NCBI RefSeq assembly: GCF_020880815.1
Contig: NZ_JAJITD010000006.1
Location: 124,001-188,000 of the forward strand
DNA length: 64,000 bases
Reading direction: 5' to 3'
Source: Paraburkholderia sejongensis
GTDB lineage: Bacteria > Pseudomonadota > Gammaproteobacteria > Burkholderiales > Burkholderiaceae
Position numbers and translations under genes: made by a program. Positions 50,249 to 59,337 of the stretch are shown here, piece after piece; within the stretch, counting starts at the first letter, position 1, and the number at the start of each line of letters is the position of its first letter. The notes under the pieces are model-generated. The model worked only from the letters and a program-made list of their open reading frames with translations. It made no database searches and had not been told where the DNA came from.

Positions 50249-53047
50249 CTATTTCGTCGTCGCGGCCGCGACAGGTTCAGCCGGTTGTGGCGATGCGGTT
50301 GCCGTCACCACGTCCGGTCCCGCCGGAATCGGCGCCCGCGCCTGCTCCTCGCCTGCCAACGGCACATTGCCCGACGCCGCCATCGCGCGCGGCTGCAACA
50401 GCAACGCGACGAGCCCGGTCCAGCCGGTCTGATGCGACGCTCCGACGCCGCGCCCGTTATCGCCATGAAAGTATTCGTGGAACAGGATCAGGTCCCGCGA
50501 ACGCGGGTCCGCCTGCAACAGCGGATACCCGCCCATCACCGGCCGCTCGCCGTCCTTGTTCTTCAGAAACAGCGTGGTCGCGCGGCGCGCGAGTTCATCG
50601 GCGATTTCGCTCAGCGAGAACTTCTGCCCCGAGCCGGTCGGATATTCGACGCGAAACTCGTCGCCGTAATAGCGATGAAACTCGTATAGCGATTCGATCA
50701 GCAGATAGTTGACCGGCATCCACACCGGCCCGCGCCAGTTCGAATTGCCGCCGAACACGCGCGTATCGGATTCGGCCGGCAGGTACTTCACGCAGAAGCT
50801 GTTGCCGTCGTGCTGGAACACGAACGGCTGCTCGCGATGAAAACGCGACAACGCGCGCACGCCGTGGTCGGAAAGAAATTCGCTTTCGTCGAGCGCGCGC
50901 CGTAACAATGCCTTCATCCGATGCCCGCGCAGCAGCGACAGCAATAGCGCATTGCCCTTGCCGGGCTCGTTCCAGCGCGACACCAGTTTCGCGAGATCGG
51001 GCCGGTGTTCGAGGAACCACACGAGCCGCTCGCGAAGTCCGGGCAAATTGCCATGCAGACGCTCTTCGAGCACGTGCACCGCGAATAGCGGAATCAGTCC
51101 GACGACCGAGCGCACGCGCATCGGCAGACTGCTGCCGTCGGGCAGGCGCAGTTTGTCGTAGAAGAATTCGTCCTCGCTGTCCCACAGACCGGTATCGCAG
51201 CCGTCGTCGCAACTGACCGCCTCGGCGATATACAGGAAATGCTCGAAGAACTTCACGCCGATATCGACGAATACGTGATTCGCGTACGCGAGTTCGAGCG
51301 CGATGCGCATCAGATCGAGCGCATACGCGGCCATCCATGCGGTGCCGTCGGCCTGGTCGATATGGCCGCCGGTCGGCAGCGGCGACGAGCGATCGAAGAT
51401 GCCGACGTTGTCGAGCCCGAGAAAACCGCCCTGAAAAATATTGTGGCCGTCGGCGTCCTTGCGGTTCACCCACCACGAGAAATTCAGCAGCAGTTTATGA
51501 AAAACCAGTTCGAGGAAATCGCGATCGGCCTTACCGGTCAGCGCGCGATCGATCTCGTACACGCGCCACGCGGCCCACGCATGCACCGGCGGATTCGCGT
51601 CGCCGAGCGCCCATTCGTATGCGGGAAGCTGGCCGTTCGGATGCTGATAGCGGTCTTTCACGAGCAGCAGCAGTTGCTTCTTCGCGAACGCGGGATCGAT
51701 CAGCGCGAACGCGGCCGCATGAAACGCGAGGTCCCACGACGCGTACCACGGGTACTCCCACTTGTCCGGCATCGATACGATGTCCGCGTTGCACAGATGC
51801 CGCCAGTCCGCGTTGCGACCGCGCCTGCGCTCGGCGGGCGGCTTCGGCTGCAACGGGTCGCCGTCCATCCAGCGCTGCACGTCGTACTGGTAGTACTGCT
51901 TCGACCACAGCATCCCGCCGAGCGCCTGGCGTTGCACGAGACGCGCGTCGGGATCGGTGATCTCGTGCTGCAACGCGCCGTAGAATTCGTCGGCTTCGGC
52001 GATGCGGCGCGCGAACAGCGCATCGGCGTCGAACGGCGCATCGTCCACCGCCGATTGGGGGCGCCACCGCAGATAGATCACCGCGCGGCCATGCGGCGCG
52101 AGATCGAGCGCCGCGTGCGCGGCGGCCTTGGTGCCGGCGTCGCCGCGAATCGCGTTCGCGTCGCCGTGCACGAGGTAGTCGTTGAAGCCGTCCTTGAACG
52201 GGCCGGCGCCGTCCATATTGAACAGCCGCTTCACATTCGTGTCGTTTTCGCAGAACAGCCACGCGAGTTGCGGCGCATCGGGTGACCACGCATTGACGAC
52301 AATCGGCTCGTGGCGGTGATGATGGCCGGTAAGGTGCGCCACCCCGTCGTGGCCGCTGCCCAGCGTGAGCTTCGGCTTGTCGTTGTTCTCTTTCCACGAC
52401 CACGAGTTACGCGCCCAGATCTGCGGCAGCACGTCGAGCGACGCCGCTTCGTCCGCGCGATTTTCGATCGTCACGCGCATCACGATGTCGTCGGGCGAGT
52501 GCTTCGCGTATTCGATCTGCACGTCGAAATAGCGTGCATCGTCGAACACGCCGGTGTCGAGAATTTCGTACTCCGGCATATCGCCGCCGCGCCGCGCGTT
52601 TTCGTCGATCAGATCCTGATACGGATAGGCCGCGTGCGGGTACTTGTACAGCATCCGCATATACGAGTGGGTCGGCGTGCCGTCGAGATAGAAGTACAGC
52701 TCCTTCACGTCCTCGCCGTGATTGCCCTGCGAGTTCGTCAGCCCGAACAGACGCTCCTTGATGATCGGATCCTTACGGTTCCACAGCGCAAGCGACACGC
52801 ACCAGTTGAGCCAGTCGTCGCAGAAACCGCCGATGCCGTCCTCGCCCCAGCGATACGCACGGCTGCGCGCGTGGTCGTGCGGGAACGAGTCCCATGCGGT
52901 GCCGTTCGCGCTGTAGTCCTCGCGCACGGTGCCCCACTGGCGTTCGCTCAGATACGGTCCCCAGCGCTGCCAGTGGCCGCAGTCGGCCGAATGCAGGCGG
53001 GAACCTTCGATGGTGGCAAGCAGATTGGCAGCGCGCAGCGGTGGCAT
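50249..53047 (-). CDS. GH63/MGH1-like glucosidase
   Basis: A 932-residue cytoplasmic glycoside hydrolase with an (alpha/alpha)6 barrel. Visible segments are WEYPWYASWDLAFHAAAFALIDPAFAKKQ (in pieces), GGNSNWRGPVWMPVNYLLIESLYEFHR and FHEYFHGDNGRGVGASHQTGWTG, with the acidic catalytic candidates D in WYASWDLA and E in FHEYF. Close relatives are annotated as glucosidases and hydrolyse small alpha-glucosides. It belongs to the same strand group as the debranching enzyme, zwf and glucokinase. The C-terminal 40 residues are low-complexity. Confidence 0.85.
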   Translation of the reverse strand: MPPLRAANLLATIEGSRLHSADCGHWQRWGPYLSERQWGTVREDYSANGTAWDSFPHDHARSRAYRWGEDGIGGFCDDWLNWCVSLALWNRKDPIIKERLFGLTNSQGNHGEDVKELYFYLDGTPTHSYMRMLYKYPHAAYPYQDLIDENARRGGDMPEYEILDTGVFDDARYFDVQIEYAKHSPDDIVMRVTIENRADEAASLDVLPQIWARNSWSWKENNDKPKLTLGSGHDGVAHLTGHHHRHEPIVVNAWSPDAPQLAWLFCENDTNVKRLFNMDGAGPFKDGFNDYLVHGDANAIRGDAGTKAAAHAALDLAPHGRAVIYLRWRPQSAVDDAPFDADALFARRIAEADEFYGALQHEITDPDARLVQRQALGGMLWSKQYYQYDVQRWMDGDPLQPKPPAERRRGRNADWRHLCNADIVSMPDKWEYPWYASWDLAFHAAAFALIDPAFAKKQLLLLVKDRYQHPNGQLPAYEWALGDANPPVHAWAAWRVYEIDRALTGKADRDFLELVFHKLLLNFSWWVNRKDADGHNIFQGGFLGLDNVGIFDRSSPLPTGGHIDQADGTAWMAAYALDLMRIALELAYANHVFVDIGVKFFEHFLYIAEAVSCDDGCDTGLWDSEDEFFYDKLRLPDGSSLPMRVRSVVGLIPLFAVHVLEERLHGNLPGLRERLVWFLEHRPDLAKLVSRWNEPGKGNALLLSLLRGHRMKALLRRALDESEFLSDHGVRALSRFHREQPFVFQHDGNSFCVKYLPAESDTRVFGGNSNWRGPVWMPVNYLLIESLYEFHRYYGDEFRVEYPTGSGQKFSLSEIADELARRATTLFLKNKDGERPVMGGYPLLQADPRSRDLILFHEYFHGDNGRGVGASHQTGWTGLVALLLQPRAMAASGNVPLAGEEQARAPIPAGPDVVTATASPQPAEPVAAATTK

Positions 53048-53098
53048 AACAACGTCCTTGCAGCAGGCCTGGCGGTGGGACCCACATCGTAGCGCGGT

Positions 53099-55141
53099 TT
53101 ACGCGCCGCCGCGCTCGAACCGGGCCAGCAGACTTTCGAGGCGCAGCAATTCGCCTAGCGACCACGCCTGAAACGGCGTGCCGGCGCTCGCGTGCGGCGG
53201 GTCACCGGCGGCGATCTCCGACAGATGATCGAGGCCCGCGTTATCGAGCTGCGCGTAGAGCGGCGCGAGAAAACGCGTGCGCGCTTGCGCGAGCTGGTCG
53301 GCGCCGGTGCCCTCGACCCGCAGCCACGCTTCGACGAACGGGCCGATCAGCCACACCCACACGGTGCCCTGGTGATAGGCGCCGTCGCGCGCGAGCGGTG
53401 GGCCGCCGTAATCGCCGCGATAGGCGGGGTCGGACGGCGCGAGCGAGCGCAGGCCGACGGGGGTCAGCAGTTGCGCTTCGACCTGGGCGAGCACCGCGCG
53501 CGCGGCCGCGCCTTCGAGCAGCGCAAACGGCAATCCGCCGATCGCGAAGATCTGGTTCGGGCGAATCGCGCGATCGACGGTGGCCGGCACGTGATCCACG
53601 TCGACATTGTCGAACAATGCCTGGGTGTCCGGATCGATGAAGCGCTGCCGGAACGCGAGCGTCGCGCGCTCGGCCGGTTCGCGCCACCTTGAATTCCACG
53701 CGGACGCGATACGCAGCGCGTTGATCCACAACGCCTGCACTTCGACCGGCTTGCCGATGCGCGGCGTGACCACCCAATCGCCGACTTTGGCGTCCATCCA
53801 GGTGAGCTGCACGCCGGGGGTGCCCGCTCGCAGCAGACCGTCGAACACGCAGACGCCTATGTTGAAGCGGGTGCCGTTCGTATAGCCGGTGAGGATCGCT
53901 TCGACGGCCTGCTGCAAGCGCGCGCGGGTGGCGTCGCTCGCATGGGGCGTCGCCAGATAGTCGTGCACCGCGACGACGAACCATAACGATGCGTCGACCG
54001 AGTTGTATTCGGGCGCGTCGCCGTAGTCGGGAAAACGGTTCGGCAGCATCCCGTCCGACAGCGTGTTCGACCACTCGAGCAGGATCGCTTCGGCGTCGTC
54101 GAGACGGTTCGATGCGATCAGCAGTCCGCGCATCGCGATGAAGGTGTCGCGGCCCCAGTCGGTGAACCACGGGAAACCGGCGAGGATCGTGCGGCCTTCG
54201 TTGCGCGTGACGACGTACGCATCGGCGGAGCGTTGCAGGCGGGAGCCGAGTGCGTTGCGGCGTTGCAGCTCCGCTTCCGCGAGGGTGGCGGCGTGAGCGG
54301 CGGTCGAAGTTTTCGCGTCGCCGTTGGCGTTGGCGTTGGCGTTGGCATCCGCGTTAGTCCTGGCGTTGCCCACAGCCGAAGCACTCAACACCATCACCGC
54401 TTCGCCGTCGGCGAGATCGAAGCTGAATACACCCGGCGCGGCGAGGTCCTCGCTGCAATCGAGGCCGCGTTCCTGTTCCCGCACGTAGCAGAAGTTGCGA
54501 TACCAGTCCGGCGCGTGCGTGTACTCCCCGTTGGTCGCGACCCGCACGAGCGGCAGACCGCCGTACGGTTGCCAGCTCGCGCACGAGCGGTCGTCGTTGA
54601 GCGTCGGGTTGAAGTTGAACGCCGGGTTCTCGTGGTGCAGCGCGTGATAGTCGCGCCCCGACAGCAGCGGCCGGACCTTCAGCACCTGCGCGCCGGGACC
54701 ACCGAGATGGCCGCCACCTTCGAGCCGCCAGCGCAACACCGTTTCGCCGCTCGTCTTGCCGACGAACACCTCGGCAGTCACTACCGTCCGCTCATCGAGC
54801 TGAACCCGCCACGTCGGCCACGGCGTCGTATCGAAGCTGACGAGGCTGCCGCGCAGATCCGGATAGATCACGTCGGGCCCATAGCGCTGCATGCTCAGCG
54901 GATAACGCCGCCCGTTCGCTTCGAGCCACGCTTCGACACCGTTGACCAGCACCATCCGGCCGCCCGGCGCACGCGTCGCGGCGAGCAGCAACGCGTGATA
55001 GCGGCGCGTGCGCAATATGCCGACCGTGCCCGACGCGAAGCCGCCGAAGCCGTCCGCCTCCAGCCATTCGTCTCCGAGTCGCGCGATCGCGAGCGGTGAT
55101 TCGATTCGTGTCATATAAGCGTGCCGATGCGCAATCGTCAT
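53099..55141 (-). CDS. Amylo-alpha-1,6-glucosidase (glycogen debranching type)
   Basis: A 680-residue enzyme with an N-terminal GDE_N domain (RIESPLAIARLGDEWLEADGF, GTVGILRTRRYHALLLAA) and a C-terminal (alpha/alpha)6 domain with the debranching signatures WFTDWGRDTFIAMRGLLI, RFPDYGDAPEYNSVDASLW and YHQGTVWVWLIGPFVEAW. It would release alpha-1,6-linked glucose from limit glucans. Between the domains lies an Asn/Ala repeat (DANANANANGD) coded by four perfect hexamers at 54323-54346. The start is ATG 55141 or the second ATG at 55114; neither has a strong ribosome site. Confidence 0.9.
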   Translation of the reverse strand: MTIAHRHAYMTRIESPLAIARLGDEWLEADGFGGFASGTVGILRTRRYHALLLAATRAPGGRMVLVNGVEAWLEANGRRYPLSMQRYGPDVIYPDLRGSLVSFDTTPWPTWRVQLDERTVVTAEVFVGKTSGETVLRWRLEGGGHLGGPGAQVLKVRPLLSGRDYHALHHENPAFNFNPTLNDDRSCASWQPYGGLPLVRVATNGEYTHAPDWYRNFCYVREQERGLDCSEDLAAPGVFSFDLADGEAVMVLSASAVGNARTNADANANANANGDAKTSTAAHAATLAEAELQRRNALGSRLQRSADAYVVTRNEGRTILAGFPWFTDWGRDTFIAMRGLLIASNRLDDAEAILLEWSNTLSDGMLPNRFPDYGDAPEYNSVDASLWFVVAVHDYLATPHASDATRARLQQAVEAILTGYTNGTRFNIGVCVFDGLLRAGTPGVQLTWMDAKVGDWVVTPRIGKPVEVQALWINALRIASAWNSRWREPAERATLAFRQRFIDPDTQALFDNVDVDHVPATVDRAIRPNQIFAIGGLPFALLEGAAARAVLAQVEAQLLTPVGLRSLAPSDPAYRGDYGGPPLARDGAYHQGTVWVWLIGPFVEAWLRVEGTGADQLAQARTRFLAPLYAQLDNAGLDHLSEIAAGDPPHASAGTPFQAWSLGELLRLESLLARFERGGA
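54323..54346. repeat. Four tandem GTTGGC hexamers inside a coding region
   Basis: Four perfect copies, in frame, give the Asn-Ala repeat in the debranching enzyme. The unit is a multiple of three, so slippage would change linker length but not the frame. Confidence 0.85.
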
Positions 55142-55202
55142 GCGCGAACCATAGCGCAAATGGCAATGGGGTGACCATTGTCCTTCCCGCGACTTTCGAT
55201 TT

Positions 55203-55231
55203 TCTTTCGGAAAACCAACGATTTTCCGAAA
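55203..55231. promoter_or_regulatory. Perfect 11-base inverted repeat in a divergent promoter
   Basis: CTTTCGGAAAA (55203-55213) and TTTTCCGAAAG (55221-55231) flank seven bases. It lies 62 bases before the debranching gene start and 82 bases before the lipoprotein ATG, so it may be an operator for one or both. Confidence 0.6.
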
Positions 55232-55313
55232 GTTATGCTCCGCGCAAACGTTTCACATTAATTTCTCGAAAGGTAGCGAGACTGCATGCGCTTTCACCGA
55301 ACCGGATGCAGAC

Positions 55314-55703
55314 ATGAGAAAAAACCCGTGCATCGTGAGCATCGCGTTGCTCGCGCTCGTCACGCTGGCCTTGAGCGGTTGCGGCGCCGACGACGCGCCG
55401 CCCGCGACCACCGCATCGACCGCGGCATCGACAACTGCGGCGGGCGCGAACGACAGCGCGCAGGCCGCGACGGCGACGCTCGCGCCCCCGGCCGCGGCGA
55501 CCCTCGATGCTTCCGCGCCGCTCGCACGCAGCGCCGCCAACCTCGGCGCGAACAGCTTCGGCACTGCCACTGGCCCCGCGGCCAATCTCGCAGCAGCAGC
55601 CTCCGACCCGATCGCGCAAAACATGCAGGCCAATCTCGCGGCCGACAGCCAGCAGATCGCACCGGTGATGCGTTACGCGCCCGGTGACAGCGCGAGCAAC
55701 TAG
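55314..55703 (+). CDS. Small Ala-rich lipoprotein
   Basis: A 129-residue exported protein with lipobox LSGC (C23) and an Ala/Thr-rich mature part of low complexity ending QQIAPVMRYAPGDSASN. No family is recognised. It stands 79 bases ahead of the phospholipase C gene on the same strand, so the two may be co-expressed. The Ala-rich content suggests a disordered, surface or periplasmic linker protein. Confidence 0.7.
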   Translation: MRKNPCIVSIALLALVTLALSGCGADDAPPATTASTAASTTAAGANDSAQAATATLAPPAAATLDASAPLARSAANLGANSFGTATGPAANLAAAASDPIAQNMQANLAADSQQIAPVMRYAPGDSASN

Positions 55704-55782
55704 CCAGTCGTCCTTAACTAATCCAACCCATTCCGGCGTGCCAATGCGCGCTATTCTTCCCCCACGCAGAAGGTGATATTCG

Positions 55783-57951
55783 ATGACCTCAACTAGCCGT
55801 CGCCGTTTCCTGCAGACCGTCGCATCGTCGGCCGGCGCCGCCGCCGCGATGACCGCGTTGCCCGAGTCGATCCGCAATGCACTGGCCGTGCCGGCGTTTT
55901 CGCGCACCGGCACGATCAACGATGTCGAGCACATCGTCGTGTTCATGCAGGAAAACCGCTCGTTCGACCACTACCTCGGCCATCTGCGCGGCGTGCGCGG
56001 CTACAACGACCGCTTCCCGATTCCGCTGCCCGGCGGCAAGCCGGTCTGGTATCAGCCGTCGAAGGCGGACGCGACCAAGCCGGTGCTGCCGTTCCATCTG
56101 AACACCGCGACGACCAGCGCGCAATGCGTCGGCGATCTCGATCACTCGTGGTACAAGACCCACGCGGCGATCGACGGCGGCCGTTACGACCAGTGGCCCG
56201 CCAACAAGACCGACATGACGATGGGCTATCACCTGCGCAGCGATATCCCGTTCCATTACGCGCTGGCCGATGCATTCACGGTCTGCGATGCGTACTTCTG
56301 CTCGCTGCCGGGACCGACCCACCCGAACCGCTCGTACCTGATGACCGGCACGGTCGATCCGACCGGCAACTTCGGCGGCCCGCTGCTCGACAACAACGAT
56401 TGGGTGGACGGCGACGGTCCGCCGAACTATCAGTTGCTGTCCTGGACCACCTACCCGGAACGCCTGCAAAACGCCGGCATTTCGTGGCAGATCTATCAGC
56501 AGGGGCTGACCGGCGCCGATCCGCTGAACGGCAACTACGGCACCAACATCCTGCAGAACTTCACGAACTTCATCAACGCGCAGCCGGGCTCGCCGCTCTA
56601 TGAGCGCGCGCAGACCGTGCGCACGATCGAAGACCTGAAGGCCGACGTGCTTGCTAACCGTCTGCCGCAAGTGTCGTGGCTGTGCCCGCCGGCCGCGTAC
56701 TCGGAGCATCCGCAATACACGCCCGCGTACGGCGCCGAATACACGTCGCAGATTCTCGACGCGCTGACGTCGAACCCCGAAGTGTGGAGCAAGACCGTGC
56801 TGTTCATCATGTACGACGAGAACGACGGCTTCTTCGATCACATCGTGCCGCCGCAACCGGCGACCACGGCCGCGCAAGGCAAGTCGACGGTCACGACCGA
56901 CGGCGAAATCCACAACGTCGTCAATCCGCAGCGCGGCGGCAGCTACACCGCCGACGGTTTGCCCTACGGCCTCGGCCCGCGCGTGCCGATGACGATCGTG
57001 TCGCCGTGGAGCAAGGGCGGCTTCGTGTGCTCGCAGGTGTTCGATCACACGTCGGTGATCCGCTTCATCGAAACGCGGTTCGGCGTGCACGAGCCGAACA
57101 TCACGCCGTGGCGTCGCGCGGTGTGCGGCGATCTGACGACCGCATTCGACTTCCGCACGCCGGACTCGAAGATGCCGTCGCTGCCGGACACCAGCAACTA
57201 CAAGAGCATCGCCGACAATCAATGCGCGACGCAGCCGAAGCCGACCGTGCCGGCGACGCCGGGCGCGATCGATGCGCAGGAAGCGGGCATCCGTTTCGCG
57301 CGCGCGTTGCCTTACGAGCTGCATGTGAACGGCGCGGCCGACGTGCACAAGAACAGCTTTACGCTGTCGATCGGCAACACCGGCGAGCAGGGCGCGCACT
57401 TCTATGTGTACGCATCGAACCGCGGCGACGGTCCGTGGCGCTACACGGTCGAAGCCGGCAAGTCGCTCAGCGATACGTTCGATCTGACCTCGACGAACGG
57501 CGTCTACACGTTCGAGGTATTCGGTCCGAACGGCTTCGTGCGCAAGTTCGCCGGTAACACCCAGACAAATACGCAGGCAAATACGCAAGGCGGCCAGAAA
57601 GGTCACGTGACCGGACACGGCAACGGCACGCCGGCACAGCCGGAAGTGACCGCGCAATACGATGTCGCGAACGGCAACGTGTTCCTGAAGTTCAACAACC
57701 GCGGCGGCGCGCTCGCGCGGCTGAGCGTGACCGACAACGCGTACGGCGCGAAGCCGCGCAGCGTGCTGGTGCCGGCCAACTCGCAAGTCGAGGAAGGCTG
57801 GGTGCTCGCATCGAGCCATCACTGGTACGACCTGACGGTGACGAGCAGCGACGACGCGAGCTTTTCGCGCCGCTTCGCCGGTCACGTCGAAAACGGCCGG
57901 CCGAGCATCAGCGATCCGGCCGCGGTCGCGCCGGTGTTGACGGTGAGCTGA
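55783..57951 (+). CDS. Phosphocholine-type phospholipase C, Tat-exported
   Basis: A 722-residue exported phospholipase C. Residues 1-35 are a twin-arginine signal (STSRRRFLQTVASSAGAAAA). The catalytic domain shows MQENRSFDHYLGHLRGVRGY, LPGPTHPNRSYLMTG and IMYDENDGFFDHIVPP, the acid-phosphatase-like active site of PlcH/PlcN enzymes. The C-terminal third (about 510-720) holds two beta-sandwich (DUF756) repeats, with an Asn/Gln-Thr run (TQTNTQANTQGGQ) between. It would cleave phosphatidylcholine or sphingomyelin of eukaryotic hosts. The ATG at 55783 is preceded by AAGGTGA. Confidence 0.93.
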   Translation: MTSTSRRRFLQTVASSAGAAAAMTALPESIRNALAVPAFSRTGTINDVEHIVVFMQENRSFDHYLGHLRGVRGYNDRFPIPLPGGKPVWYQPSKADATKPVLPFHLNTATTSAQCVGDLDHSWYKTHAAIDGGRYDQWPANKTDMTMGYHLRSDIPFHYALADAFTVCDAYFCSLPGPTHPNRSYLMTGTVDPTGNFGGPLLDNNDWVDGDGPPNYQLLSWTTYPERLQNAGISWQIYQQGLTGADPLNGNYGTNILQNFTNFINAQPGSPLYERAQTVRTIEDLKADVLANRLPQVSWLCPPAAYSEHPQYTPAYGAEYTSQILDALTSNPEVWSKTVLFIMYDENDGFFDHIVPPQPATTAAQGKSTVTTDGEIHNVVNPQRGGSYTADGLPYGLGPRVPMTIVSPWSKGGFVCSQVFDHTSVIRFIETRFGVHEPNITPWRRAVCGDLTTAFDFRTPDSKMPSLPDTSNYKSIADNQCATQPKPTVPATPGAIDAQEAGIRFARALPYELHVNGAADVHKNSFTLSIGNTGEQGAHFYVYASNRGDGPWRYTVEAGKSLSDTFDLTSTNGVYTFEVFGPNGFVRKFAGNTQTNTQANTQGGQKGHVTGHGNGTPAQPEVTAQYDVANGNVFLKFNNRGGALARLSVTDNAYGAKPRSVLVPANSQVEEGWVLASSHHWYDLTVTSSDDASFSRRFAGHVENGRPSISDPAAVAPVLTVS

Positions 57952-58050
57952 GCAAAACGATTGGCATCGCGAACAACGCGCACACCGAGCGTGATGGACC
58001 GGACGGCGTCAGCTATCTGGTCGGCAGAAAGCAGCAACCGTAGCGACGGC

Positions 58051-58080
58051 CGGCGCGCCGCTCGAAGCAGCGGCGCGCCG
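58051..58080. terminator. Hairpin between convergent genes
   Basis: Perfect 12-base arms CGGCGCGCCGCT (58051-58062) and AGCGGCGCGCCG (58069-58080) around six bases, between the convergent phospholipase and hydrolase genes. There is no U tract, so it may be a pause or bidirectional end rather than an intrinsic terminator. Confidence 0.55.
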
Positions 58081-58097
58081 TCATGACTTCATCTGCG

Positions 58098-59240
58098 TCA
58101 CGCCCCCAGCAACACGCCAGTCCTGATCGGCCGCGTACCGGTGACGCGGCCGAGCGGCGCGCCCGCGGTCACGAAGCGGATCGCACGCCGCATATACAGC
58201 ACCCCTTCGGTCTGGCTCGCAATCGTGGTGGTTTCGTCGCTCAACGGATCGACGATATCGAACAGCGGCTGGCCGACCCGGATCGTGTCGCCAATCTTCG
58301 CGCGATGCACGAGGATCCCGCTCACCGGCGCATAGAACTGCTCGCTGCCTGCGAGCGGCGTGGCCGGCGACAGCAGCGGCGGCAACGGCTTCGCGTCGCC
58401 GCGAATCGCACCGCGCCACACCAGGTAGTCGATCAGCGCGTCCGCATCCTGCTGCGCGGCTTCGTACGACACATCGCGCTGGCCGCGGCATTCGACCGTC
58501 ACCGCGATCGAACCGGTCGGCACCGGCTTGTCCGCCGGCATCCGCTGTTGCAGCGTCCACCACAGCAGGCTGTGGGTTTCGTCGAACGCGCCGGCGCCGG
58601 AGTCGGTCGCGAGCAGCGACGCCTCGGCGCCCAGGTAACGCGACAACGGCTCGAACTCGGCCCACGCCGCTTCGCTCGTGTACACGTGCATCGCCGCTTC
58701 GAGCGAGCAATGCAGATCGATCACCACGTCCGCATCGAACGACAGCTTCAACAGCGCCAGTTGCAGCGAGTCGAATTCGGTCAACGGCTTCTGCTGGTCC
58801 AGCTGCGCGCCGACCAACGCGCGCACGATGCGCCTGTTCTCTTGCGCATCGGCGCCGAGCGCATGTTCGGCCTGCTCCACCAGCTTCGCGAACTGCACGA
58901 AATGCCGGTTGAAATTCTTGCCGCTCCCCAGATCGAAGCGGCCGACGAACTGGCCGAGCACGTATTGCCCGAGCCCGACCGGATTCGCGACCGGCACCAG
59001 CACGATTTCAGCGTTCAGCGCGCCGGCCTTTTCGAGTTCCAGCAGACGGCGTTTGAGCAGCACGGTGGTCAGCATCGCGGGTGTTTCGTCCGCATGCAGC
59101 GAGGCCTGCACGTAGATCTTCTGCGCGCCGCCGGTGCCACCATTGCCGCCGCTGCCGCCTGCCGGGCCGAAATGAAACGCCACCAGTTCGCGATGCGTGC
59201 CGATCGCGGGCGACAGAAGCGGAATCGATTGCCTGTTCAT
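58098..59240 (-). CDS. Succinylglutamate desuccinylase/aspartoacylase-family hydrolase
   Basis: A 380-residue M14-like zinc hydrolase. The metal ligands are in ASLHADETP (His, Glu) and VIDLHCSLEAA (His), and the substrate arginine motif is in KNFNRHF; the C-terminal part carries a lipoyl-like strand region, VSGILVHRAKIGDTIRVGQPLFDI, as in N-acyl amino-acid hydrolases. It would cleave an acylated amino acid or similar amide. It shares its strand with the binding-protein gene to the right, which begins 98 bases upstream of its ATG. Confidence 0.88.
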   Translation of the reverse strand: MNRQSIPLLSPAIGTHRELVAFHFGPAGGSGGNGGTGGAQKIYVQASLHADETPAMLTTVLLKRRLLELEKAGALNAEIVLVPVANPVGLGQYVLGQFVGRFDLGSGKNFNRHFVQFAKLVEQAEHALGADAQENRRIVRALVGAQLDQQKPLTEFDSLQLALLKLSFDADVVIDLHCSLEAAMHVYTSEAAWAEFEPLSRYLGAEASLLATDSGAGAFDETHSLLWWTLQQRMPADKPVPTGSIAVTVECRGQRDVSYEAAQQDADALIDYLVWRGAIRGDAKPLPPLLSPATPLAGSEQFYAPVSGILVHRAKIGDTIRVGQPLFDIVDPLSDETTTIASQTEGVLYMRRAIRFVTAGAPLGRVTGTRPIRTGVLLGA

Positions 59241-59337
59241 GAGTGGAGAAACGGTGAAGTGAATTTTTTAGAAGAAGCTGCCGCAGGCTGAAAAAGGCCC
59301 ATTGCGATCAATCGGAGTCGACCGGGATCGACCAGAA

